This document shows positions 7,545 through 14,215 of a DNA stretch of 20,676 nt, piece by piece (position 1 is the first letter of the stretch; each line of letters begins with the position of its first letter). This stretch comes from CADEEX01 sp040081555 (lineage in GTDB: Bacteria > Acidobacteriota > Vicinamibacteria > Vicinamibacterales > CAVVIG01). The notes beneath the pieces are model-generated. The model ran no database searches, was not told where the DNA came from, and saw only the letters and a program-made list of their open reading frames with translations. Both the position numbers and the translations under genes were made by a program. The stretch covers positions 1 to 20,676 of the forward strand of contig JBEBGG010000060.1 of NCBI GenBank assembly GCA_040081555.1, given 5' to 3'.

Positions 7545-8093
7545 ATGGTCAAAACAAGATGTGCGGCAAGACGTGTGGTCACGCTGTGTCTCTTGGCGGC
7601 GGTCTTTGCCGGCCGCGCCAGTGGCGAGCCCCTGGTGCGGCGAGTTCCGGTGATGCCAAGCAATATCCGGTTCGCCCGCGAGCTGCAGTCATCGGTCGAC
7701 ACCATGCTCGAGATGTCACGGACCTTTCGTGAGCAGTTCGAGCGCATCGCCAGCGCGCCCAGGCTGATCATCGACGCGCGAATCGACATGAGGGTAATGC
7801 AACAGTCCTTTCGGGCACGTTCCTGCATCCGACGCTACGACTCCGGTCTGGTCATCGTCTCGATGGAGATCGCGCCAGACGCGATTCGGCCGGAGTGGAT
7901 TGCGCACGAGTTCGAGCACATCCTCGAGCAACTCGAGGGATTGCCTCTGTCGGTGCTGGCGGAGCAAGGCCGCCCAGGTGTGTGGTTTTCAGGTCGCGAT
8001 ATGGTGGAAACATCCAGGGCAACCGCGGCCGGCCGCTTGGTCCGAGATGAGATGAGGGTGAAGAGAACACGCGAAGACAAGTTTGTGGAGTAG
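7545..8093 (+). CDS. Small secreted HExxH protein, putative zinc metallopeptidase-like
   Basis: A 182-residue protein with an N-terminal signal peptide: basic start (MVKTRCAARR), hydrophobic core (VVTLCLLAAVFAG), likely cleavage near RASG-EP (about residue 27). Residues 118-131 read EWIAHEFEHILEQLEG, containing the zinc-binding HExxH motif as HEFEH (121-125). The Glu of METSRA-like sequence VETSRATAAGRLV (Glu155) is a plausible third metal ligand, by analogy with gluzincins. The strand just before (LVIVSMEIAP, 102-111) and the WIAHE arrangement fit a minimal peptidase fold. I recall similar short exported proteins in Acidobacteriota but no characterised member, so catalytic activity is inferred. 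The start at 7545 is chosen because a later start would lose the basic part of the signal peptide. It lies 130 bases after the VWFA pair and 65 before the sigma-54 activator gene. Confidence 0.8.
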   Translation: MVKTRCAARRVVTLCLLAAVFAGRASGEPLVRRVPVMPSNIRFARELQSSVDTMLEMSRTFREQFERIASAPRLIIDARIDMRVMQQSFRARSCIRRYDSGLVIVSMEIAPDAIRPEWIAHEFEHILEQLEGLPLSVLAEQGRPGVWFSGRDMVETSRATAAGRLVRDEMRVKRTREDKFVE

Positions 8094-8158
8094 GCCAGGC
8101 ATATGGGACGAATTTGTAGGCACGTGTCGTAATGGCATAAAGGGAAAGAGTCACAAAT

Positions 8159-9838
8159 ATGGCCAGTTTCACGCCCTTCCGAAATGCTGACCCATCGTTC
8201 GCAAGTGGACCTCCCCTTGCTATCAAGAAGAGCGTTCCGAACGTGGAGCAGATCGCTGGTGACCTTATGGCGTCGAGCACAGTGGCGGAGTGGATGGAAC
8301 CCGATGAGGCACATGCGAGCGAAGTCCGGAAGCTGTCGACGCTGCTCGAGGCCAGTCAGGCGTTGTCGACCACGCTCGACCTGCGGGAAGGGCTGCAGCG
8401 GGTCCTTGAGATCCTGGGCCGGCATCACGGGGCGGTGCGCAGCGCTGTCGTGCTGCTAAATGACCTGACCGGCGACGTCGAGCTCGAGGCTTACGCGGGA
8501 GCCATCGCCCCGGGTAAGCGCGTGCGCTATCGGCCGGGAGAAGGCATCACCGGCCAGGTCCTTCAGACTGGCAAGCCGATTGTGGTACCGAAGGTGAGCC
8601 GGGAGCCGGCGTTTCTCAACCGTGTGTCTGAACGTCCCGAGCTGGCCGAGCAGGAGCTCACCTATATCTCTGCGCCCATCACTCTCGACTTGAAGACCGT
8701 TGGAGCGATCGGCATCGACCTGAGGTTCAAGGCCGACCGCGACTACAACCGCACGGTGAAGTTTCTCGGCGTCGTCGGGTCGATGATCTCGCACGCCGTT
8801 CGGGTCAACCGGTTGATTGAGGACGACAAACAGCGCCTGGTGGAAGAGAACACGCATCTTCGCCAGGAGTTGAAGGAACGCTACGACTTCTCAAACCTGG
8901 TCGGGACCAGCGGCCCGATGCGACAGGTGTATGAACAGATCTCGCAGGTGGCGCGTACCAACACCACCGTGATGTTGCGGGGCGAATCCGGGACGGGCAA
9001 GGAGCTGATTGCGCACGCGCTCCACTACAACTCACCGCGGGCCAAGAAGCCGTTCATCAAGGTCAGCTGCGCAGCGCTGCCGCAGGACCTCATCGAGTCG
9101 GAATTGTTTGGCTACGAGCGCGGTGCCTTTACTGGAGCGCACGGGACGAAGAAAGGTCGCTTTGAGGCCGCCGAAGGCGGCACTTTGTTCCTGGACGAAA
9201 TCGGCGAGTTAAACCTGACCACGCAGGTCAAGCTGCTGCGGGTGCTTCAGGAGCGCGAATTCGAGCGTCTTGGTGGCACCGAAACGATTCGCACCAACAT
9301 CAGGCTGATCGCGGCGACCAACAAGGATCTGGAAAAAGCGATCTCCGCCGGCGAGTTCCGCGAAGATCTCTACTACCGTCTCAATGTGTTTTCGATCTTC
9401 GTCCCGCCCCTGCGTGAGCGGAAGCCGGATATCCTCCTGCTGGCCGACTACTTCCTCGAGAAGTTCTCACGTGAACACGGCAAGCAGGTGAAGCGTATTG
9501 CGACACCCGCCATTGACATGCTCTCGAGTTACCACTGGCCGGGCAACGTGCGCGAACTTGCCAATGTCATGGAGCGCGCCGTCGTGGTGTGCGATTCCCA
9601 GGTGATTCACGCTCATCATCTGCCGCCCACACTACAAACGGCCGAGGCCTCCGGCACGTCGCAGACGACAACGTTGAAAGAATCGCTCGAGGCGTTCGAG
9701 AAGGATTCGCTGCAGGATGCGCTGAAGAGCGCGAGAGGTAACCGGGCTCGCGCAGCGAGGTTACTCGGCACGACTGAGCGGATCTTCAATTACCGGGTGC
9801 GCAAGTACCGAATCGATTACCGCCGGTTCAAGAAATAG
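8159..9838 (+). CDS. Sigma-54-dependent transcriptional activator, GAF-AAA+-Fis (NifA-like layout)
   Basis: A 559-residue enhancer-binding protein that remodels sigma-54 RNA polymerase using ATP. Domains: an unstructured N-terminus (1-50), a GAF sensory domain (about 58-218, with YRPGEGITGQVLQTGKPIVV), a short coiled linker (219-243), and the AAA+ domain (about 245-480). The AAA+ domain holds Walker A GESGTGKE (275-282), the sigma-54 contact loop GAFTGA (322-327), Walker B GGTLFLDEIGE (340-350), YYRLNVF (405-411) and WPGNVREL (460-467). A Fis-type helix-turn-helix follows (GNRARAARLLGTTERIFNYRVRKY, 527-550). All parts needed for activity are intact. The input is a small ligand or redox signal sensed by GAF rather than phosphorylation, as there is no receiver domain and no kinase gene nearby. 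A good ribosome binding site, AGGGAAAG at 8141-8148, supports the start. No sigma-54 promoter was recognised in this window, so targets are unknown. Confidence 0.95.
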   Translation: MASFTPFRNADPSFASGPPLAIKKSVPNVEQIAGDLMASSTVAEWMEPDEAHASEVRKLSTLLEASQALSTTLDLREGLQRVLEILGRHHGAVRSAVVLLNDLTGDVELEAYAGAIAPGKRVRYRPGEGITGQVLQTGKPIVVPKVSREPAFLNRVSERPELAEQELTYISAPITLDLKTVGAIGIDLRFKADRDYNRTVKFLGVVGSMISHAVRVNRLIEDDKQRLVEENTHLRQELKERYDFSNLVGTSGPMRQVYEQISQVARTNTTVMLRGESGTGKELIAHALHYNSPRAKKPFIKVSCAALPQDLIESELFGYERGAFTGAHGTKKGRFEAAEGGTLFLDEIGELNLTTQVKLLRVLQEREFERLGGTETIRTNIRLIAATNKDLEKAISAGEFREDLYYRLNVFSIFVPPLRERKPDILLLADYFLEKFSREHGKQVKRIATPAIDMLSSYHWPGNVRELANVMERAVVVCDSQVIHAHHLPPTLQTAEASGTSQTTTLKESLEAFEKDSLQDALKSARGNRARAARLLGTTERIFNYRVRKYRIDYRRFKK

Positions 9839-9846
9839 GGACGGAG

Positions 9847-9876
9847 GTTGGCGACGGTCGACTTCTGACTGCCAAC
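9847..9876. terminator. Weak hairpin between convergent genes
   Basis: GTTGGC (9847-9852) pairs with GCCAAC (9871-9876), and GGTC inside pairs with GACT using one G-U pair and a 3-base bulge. It lies in the 46-base gap between the convergent activator and glutamate dehydrogenase genes, so it could act for both strands. There is no T-run, so this is only a candidate. Confidence 0.3.
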
Positions 9877-9884
9877 GCCGGCAT

Positions 9885-11135
9885 CTACGCGTACATCCCC
9901 CTGACCCTCGTCACTGCGGCGACGCGATTGATGGCGACGACATATGCGGCTGTCCGGAGGTCGACCCTATGGCGCAAGGACATCTGCAGCACCGCGTCGA
10001 ACGCCTCGCGCATTTTGGCCTCGAGTCGCTCGTTCACTTCCTTTTCCGTCCAGAAGTAGCCGTGGCGGTCCTGCACCCACTCGAAGTACGACGTGGTGAC
10101 CCCGCCGCTGTTGGCCAGGATGTCAGGCACCACAAACACGCCGCGCTCGTGCAAATGGCGATGCGCGTCAGGCGTGGTGGGGCCGTTGGCGCCTTCGACG
10201 ATGATTTTGGCGCGGATGTCCGGTGCGTTCTCCATCGTGATCTGGTTCTCGAGTGCGGCCGGAACCAGCACGTCGACATCGAGGGCGAACAGTTCTTTGT
10301 TGGTGAGGGCAGTCGCCCCCGCGAATCCGGCGACGGTCTTGTGCAGTCGGACGTGGTCAGAGAGCCCAACGAGATCCAAGCCCTTGTCGTTGTAGACGCC
10401 GCCTTTCCAGTCGCTCACAGCAACGACCTTGGCACCCTGCGCCGCAATCAACTCGGCGGAAATCGAGCCGACGTTGCCGAAGCCTTGCACCGCGACGGTA
10501 GCGCCCTTGATGTCGAAGCCAAGGTGCTTGGCCGATTCGCGTGTGCAGATCATCACGCCGCGGCCGGTCGCCTCTCGCCGGCCGAGTGAGCCGCCGAGCT
10601 CGACCGGCTTGCCGGTCACGACCGCAGTCTCGGTGTGGCCGACGTGCATGCTGTAGGTGTCCATGACCCACGCCATGACCTGATCGTTGGTGTTGACGTC
10701 CGGGGCCGGCACGTCTTTGTCGGGGCCGATCGCGTCGATGATTTCGGCGATGTAGCGGCGTGTGAGCGCCTCGAGCTCGCGCCGCGACATCCGCGACGGA
10801 TCGCAAATGACGCCGCCCTTGCCGCCGCCAAACGGAATGTGCGCGACGGCGCATTTCCAAGTCATCCAGGCGGCCAGCGCGGTGACTTCGTCGAGGTTCA
10901 CACTCGGGTGATAGCGGATGCCACCCTTGGCCGGACCAAGCGTGATGTTGTATTGCACGCGATAGCCGGTGAAGACCTCTATCTCGCCGTTGTCCATCAG
11001 CACCGGACATGAGACGACAATCTGTCGTTTCGGATGCGTCAGGATCTTCCAGATACCCGGTTCGAGGTTGAGAATGCGGGCCGCTGCGTCGAATTCCTGG
11101 AGCATCGCGTCGAAGATCGGGCCGTGGGTCGCCAT
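9885..11135 (-). CDS. gdhA: Glutamate dehydrogenase (Glu/Leu/Phe/Val dehydrogenase family)
   Basis: Catalyses reversible oxidative deamination of glutamate to 2-oxoglutarate and ammonia with NAD(P). The 416 residues match the compact hexameric glutamate dehydrogenase class. Visible active-site elements: GPAKGGIRYHP (Lys70), TWKCAV (Lys94), PFGGGKGG with catalytic Lys106, and APDVNTN (Asp146). The nucleotide-binding domain starts around residue 210, with GFGNVG at 218-223 and an acidic residue at the end of the following strand (AVSD). The C-terminal part has VEGANGPTTPDA and ILANSGGVTTSYFEWVQ, typical of true glutamate dehydrogenases. Leucine- or valine-specific members are shorter. AGGTG lies four bases before the ATG at 11135 and supports the start. 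The gene diverges from the mutase gene with a gap of 17-26 bases, depending on the mutase start. Coenzyme preference is not certain from sequence alone. Confidence 0.95.
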   Translation of the reverse strand: MATHGPIFDAMLQEFDAAARILNLEPGIWKILTHPKRQIVVSCPVLMDNGEIEVFTGYRVQYNITLGPAKGGIRYHPSVNLDEVTALAAWMTWKCAVAHIPFGGGKGGVICDPSRMSRRELEALTRRYIAEIIDAIGPDKDVPAPDVNTNDQVMAWVMDTYSMHVGHTETAVVTGKPVELGGSLGRREATGRGVMICTRESAKHLGFDIKGATVAVQGFGNVGSISAELIAAQGAKVVAVSDWKGGVYNDKGLDLVGLSDHVRLHKTVAGFAGATALTNKELFALDVDVLVPAALENQITMENAPDIRAKIIVEGANGPTTPDAHRHLHERGVFVVPDILANSGGVTTSYFEWVQDRHGYFWTEKEVNERLEAKMREAFDAVLQMSLRHRVDLRTAAYVVAINRVAAVTRVRGMYA

Positions 11136-11144
11136 AGAGCACCT

Positions 11145-11152
11145 ACTATAAT
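11145..11152. promoter_or_regulatory. Candidate bidirectional -10 element between gdhA and the mutase gene
   Basis: On the plus strand TATAAT (11147-11152) is a perfect -10 hexamer; on the minus strand the overlapping bases 11150-11145 read TATAGT. They sit in the very short gap between divergent starts. A plus-strand transcript from this hexamer would begin near 11159, about at the ATG at 11162, and a minus-strand transcript near 11138, just before the gdhA ATG. Both mRNAs would then be nearly leaderless. No good -35 hexamer was found for the plus strand (GTGGGT at the expected place). The sequence match is seen; promoter activity is inferred. Confidence 0.4.
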
Positions 11153-12826
11153 GTGACTTCGATGGCGACCGTGTCGCACACCCCTCGTCAGCGTTGGCAG
11201 CGCGACACGCTTGAGCCCACGCTCAAGAGGTCGCCTGAACGGGCGTCCTCATTCACCACGATCTCCGGCCGGCCGATCGATCGGCTCTATAGCGCCGACG
11301 ACGTGACGCCGGCCGCCGCTGCTGCCGCCCAGACGCCCGCCGGTCAGTTTCCGTATCTGCGCGGGATCCACGAAGGCGGCTATCGTGGCAAGCCTTGGAC
11401 GATGCGGCAGTTTGCCGGGTTCGGGACGCCCGAGCAGACTAACGCTCGCTACAAGGCTCTTCTGGCGGCGGGCGGCACCGGCCTGAGCGTCGCCTTCGAC
11501 CTGCCGACGTTGATGGGGCGAGACGCAGACGATGCCCTGTCGGCCGGCGAAGTGGGTAAGTGCGGTGTGAGTGTGATGTCGCTCGAGGACATGGCGCGAC
11601 TGTTTGACGGCATTCCGCTCGGACGCATCACGACGTCGATGACCATCAACGCGCCGGCGGCCATGATTTTCGCGATGTATCTCGTGGTGGCGGAGCGTCA
11701 GGGCGCAGATTGGGCCACGCTCTCCGGCACACTCCAGAACGACATTCTCAAGGAATACATTGCCCAGAAGGAATACATCTTCCCGCCGCGACCATCGATG
11801 CGGCTGGTGACGGACGTCTTCCGCTTCTGCGCCGAGCGCGTGCCGCGCTTCAACACCATTTCCGTGAGCGGCTATCACATTCGCGAGGCGGGTGCCACCG
11901 CGGCGCAGGAGCTTGCCTTCACGCTGCGCGATGGCATCGAGTACGTCCAGTGCGGCATCGAGGCGGGCCTCGATGTCGATGTGTTCGTGCCGCGAATGTC
12001 CTTCTTCTTCAACGCGCACAGCGATTTCTTCGAGGAGATCGCCAAGTACCGGGCGGCCCGGCGTCTCTGGGCGGAGGTGATGCGCGAGCGCTTCCACGCA
12101 CAGAGCGAGCGGTCGTGCAAGTTGCGTTTCCACACCCAGACCGCCGGCGTCTCGCTCACCGCGCAGCAGCCTTACAACAATGTGGTTCGCACGGCGCTCC
12201 AGGCTCTGTCGGCCGTGATTGGCGGCACCAATTCCCTTCACACGAACGCCCTTGATGAAGCACTGGCGCTGCCAACGGTGGATTCGGCGACGCTGGCGCT
12301 TCGCACGCAGCAGGTGCTGGCGAACGAAAGTGGACTGATCGAGACCGTCGACCCGTTTGGGGGCTCGTATTTCGTCGAGTCCCTCACGACGCAACTCGAG
12401 GACGACGCCCGCGCCTACTTCGCGCAAATCGACCGCCTCGGCGGGATGATGGCGGCCATCGAAGACGGCTTCCCGCAGCGAGAGATCGCGGAGAGCAGCT
12501 ATCGGTTCCAGCAAGAGATCGAGGCGAAGGTGAGGACGATCGTCGGCGTGAACCAATACGTCGAAGGCGAGAGCGGGTCGATTGAGACCCTCTCGATCGA
12601 CGAAACGGCGGCCGCCGTGCAGCTCGAGCGCTTGGCCTCGCTGAAGGCCAGGCGCGATCGGCGTGACGTGGCAGCGGCGCTGGGCCGCTTGCGTGATGCG
12701 GCCGGAACACCGCAGAATCTCATGCCGCTATTGATCGATGCGGTGCGTGCCGACGCCACCCTGGGCGAGATGTGCGACACGCTTCGCACCGTCTGGGGCG
12801 AGTATCAGGAAGTGCCGACCATCTAG
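11153..12826 (+). CDS. mcmA1: Methylmalonyl-CoA mutase, large (catalytic) subunit of the split type
   Basis: Coenzyme-B12 radical enzyme subunit interconverting methylmalonyl-CoA and succinyl-CoA at the end of propionyl-CoA, branched-chain and odd-chain catabolism. The 557 residues form the TIM-barrel substrate domain only; the B12 domain is encoded next door. Diagnostic sequences: RGIHEGGYRGKPWTMRQFAGF (70-90), GLSVAFDLPT (110-119), GTLQNDILKE (192-201), PPRPSMRLV (211-219), SGYHIREAG (239-247), RFHTQTAG (325-332), and GGTNSLHTNALDEAL (357-371). Tyr78, Arg217 and His242 align with the Tyr, Arg and His that define methylmalonyl- rather than isobutyryl-CoA mutases. The loop before PW reads GGYRGK where many mutases have TMYTFR. 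Two starts are possible, GTG at 11153 or ATG at 11162; no Shine-Dalgarno is seen for either. If the TATAAT at 11147 is a real promoter, the ATG is favoured. Confidence 0.94.
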   Translation: MTSMATVSHTPRQRWQRDTLEPTLKRSPERASSFTTISGRPIDRLYSADDVTPAAAAAAQTPAGQFPYLRGIHEGGYRGKPWTMRQFAGFGTPEQTNARYKALLAAGGTGLSVAFDLPTLMGRDADDALSAGEVGKCGVSVMSLEDMARLFDGIPLGRITTSMTINAPAAMIFAMYLVVAERQGADWATLSGTLQNDILKEYIAQKEYIFPPRPSMRLVTDVFRFCAERVPRFNTISVSGYHIREAGATAAQELAFTLRDGIEYVQCGIEAGLDVDVFVPRMSFFFNAHSDFFEEIAKYRAARRLWAEVMRERFHAQSERSCKLRFHTQTAGVSLTAQQPYNNVVRTALQALSAVIGGTNSLHTNALDEALALPTVDSATLALRTQQVLANESGLIETVDPFGGSYFVESLTTQLEDDARAYFAQIDRLGGMMAAIEDGFPQREIAESSYRFQQEIEAKVRTIVGVNQYVEGESGSIETLSIDETAAAVQLERLASLKARRDRRDVAAALGRLRDAAGTPQNLMPLLIDAVRADATLGEMCDTLRTVWGEYQEVPTI

Positions 12827-12927
12827 GGTGCTCGAGGTGCTAAGGTGGCAAGGGTTCCAGAGGTTCCAAACGGGCGACGGGTTCCCGAGGGCGCACAGGG
12901 GTGCAAAAAGGTGCCGGGGTGTGACAG
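12827..12927 (+). repeat. Degenerate GGTGCT-rich 9-base tandem repeat between the mutase subunit genes
   Basis: The spacer starts right after the mutase stop and consists of decayed units of about nine bases: GGTGCTCGA, GGTGCTAAG, GTGGCAAGG, GTTCCAGAG, GTTCCAAAC. Looser GGTGC-containing units follow to about 12930 (AAGGTGCCG, AGGTGCTGA). The composition is G-rich and unlike coding DNA. It may be a remnant of a simple intergenic repeat. It separates two genes whose products must assemble 1:1, and it could affect coupling or serve as the second gene's translation start region. Confidence 0.5.
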
Positions 12928-13359
12928 GTGCTGACAGGGCAGGGCGCGAGCGAGATCGGTGTGCGGAAGCTGCGGGTCGTGATCGCCAAGCCGGGCCTCG
13001 ATGGCCACGATCGCGGAGCCAAAGTCATCGCCAGAGCACTCCGCGATGCCGGTATGGAAGTGATTTATACGGGGCTGCGACAGACGCCGGAGCAGATCGT
13101 GAGCGCGGCGCTGCAGGAGGACGCCGACGTGATCGGCTTGTCCATTCTCTCTGGCGCGCACAATCACATTGCCCCCAAGCTCATGGCATTGCTGCGTCAA
13201 CAGCAGATGGACGACGTCTTGGTGGTGATTGGCGGCATCATTCCGGATGCCGACGTACCGGCGCTCGAAGCGTTGGGTGTCAAGGGCGTGTTTCAGCCCG
13301 GAACTCCGATGCGGTCGATCATCGACTTCATCACCACCCACGTCCGTCCACGCGCCTGA
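12928..13359 (+). CDS. mcmA2: Methylmalonyl-CoA mutase, small cobalamin-binding subunit
   Basis: The B12-binding Rossmann-like subunit that completes the split mutase encoded just upstream. The 143 residues carry the full cobalamin signature: DGHDRG (25-30, with Asp25, the axial His27 and Gly30), then SILSGAH (72-78) and GGIIP (102-106). KPGLDGHDRGAKVIARALRDAG is almost the textbook form for stand-alone mutase subunits, so this is not a methionine synthase or corrinoid methyltransferase domain. The longest frame begins with GTG at 12928, directly after a TGA. A second GTG at 12961 would give 132 residues starting RKLRVVIAKPG, closer to the usual length before the motif. The true start is therefore uncertain. 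GGGGTG a few bases before 12928 resembles a ribosome binding site. Only 25 bases separate its stop from the response-regulator start. Confidence 0.95.
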   Translation: MLTGQGASEIGVRKLRVVIAKPGLDGHDRGAKVIARALRDAGMEVIYTGLRQTPEQIVSAALQEDADVIGLSILSGAHNHIAPKLMALLRQQQMDDVLVVIGGIIPDADVPALEALGVKGVFQPGTPMRSIIDFITTHVRPRA

Positions 13360-13384
13360 CATTTGATCGGACACGGACCTACTA

Positions 13385-14206
13385 GTGCCGCACACTCTGC
13401 TGCTTGCCGACGACAGCGTCACGATTCAGCGGTTGGTCGAGCTGACCTTCGCAAACGAGCCCGTCACCGTCGTGATCGCCCGTGATGGCCGTCACGCGGC
13501 GTCGCTGTTGGCTGACCTCAGACCAGATATCGTGCTTGCTGATATCAGCATGCCTGGGCTCGATGGTTATGAGCTGACGCGTCACATCAGGCAGACGCCG
13601 GCGCTGGCGACGGTGCCAGTATTGCTGCTCGTCGGTGCGTTCGAGTCGATTGACTCGGCACGGGCGAACGACGTGGGCGCCGACGGTGTCTTGGCTAAGC
13701 CCCTTGAGCCGCACGTGGTGGTGGCTCGCGTGAACGAGCTGCTGGCTGCCCGCGCCTTGCCAGACGCACCCGCTGTGGTGCCGCCGCCCCGCCCTCCGCA
13801 GGCCGAACGTCTTGACGACTACTTCGCCGAGCTCGACCACGCGATTTCGGCCAGAGCCGCAGCTGCGCCCGTAGCGGCGCCTTCAACCCACGCGGACCCG
13901 CCTTCGCCATCGGCCCTCGACGGTGCCTTCTCCGCGTTGCTGGCGGCGGAGCAGTCTGGTGCAGCGCCTGAGGCCTTTGTCGAGTGGCTGCCGGATGAAC
14001 CGCCGACGCCCCCCGCGGCCGTGCCGCCTGTTACCACCGTGATCACCGACGAGGTGATCGAGCAGATCGTCGAGCGGGTCCTGGCGCGGATCTCGACCAG
14101 CGTGGTGCAGCATACGGTGCGCGAGGCGGTCTCGTCGGTTGCCTCCACCACGGCCGAGCGGCTCGTGCGAGAAGAGATCGAGCGCATCAAGTCCCACATC
14201 AAATAA
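13385..14206 (+). CDS. Response regulator with receiver domain and PopZ-like helical C-terminus
   Basis: A 273-residue protein with an N-terminal receiver domain (1-122). The acidic pair Asp9-Asp10 and the phosphoacceptor Asp53 in LADISMPGLDG are present, as is Lys105 in AKPLEP. The switch Thr/Ser normally before Ala in strand 4 is replaced by Gly84 (LLLVGAFE), so signalling through the usual switch is altered. There is no DNA-binding or enzymatic output domain. Instead, residues 125-205 form a Pro/Ala-rich linker, and 210-273 are predicted helices (ITDEVIEQIVERVLARI, then AERLVREEIERIKSHIK). The last helix resembles the C-terminal helix of PopZ-type polar organisers and of some deltaproteobacterial single-domain regulators. 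This is a pattern impression only. The start is GTG at 13385, immediately before the conserved HTLLLADDS strand. The gene lies between the mutase subunits and valS, with no kinase nearby. Confidence 0.85.
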   Translation: MPHTLLLADDSVTIQRLVELTFANEPVTVVIARDGRHAASLLADLRPDIVLADISMPGLDGYELTRHIRQTPALATVPVLLLVGAFESIDSARANDVGADGVLAKPLEPHVVVARVNELLAARALPDAPAVVPPPRPPQAERLDDYFAELDHAISARAAAAPVAAPSTHADPPSPSALDGAFSALLAAEQSGAAPEAFVEWLPDEPPTPPAAVPPVTTVITDEVIEQIVERVLARISTSVVQHTVREAVSSVASTTAERLVREEIERIKSHIK

Positions 14207-14215
14207 AATCAGCGG

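Noticed and set aside
7426..7653. Short plus-strand frame (75 codons) across the spacer before the HExxH gene
   Set aside because: It crosses the dyad and stem-loop, overlaps the signal-peptide region of the real gene in another frame, and has no recognisable features.
8100..8158. Possible sigma-70 promoter (TTGTAG, CATAAA) before the sigma-54 activator
   Set aside because: Both hexamers are poor matches; not enough to call a promoter.
11249..12556. 435-codon antisense frame within the mutase gene
   Set aside because: Same cause: Arg/His-rich composition typical of a shadow frame, no motifs, and no start signal.
13537..13550. Perfect 14-base palindrome TGCTGATATCAGCA
   Set aside because: Falls on the codons around phosphoacceptor Asp53; no reason to think it is a binding site.
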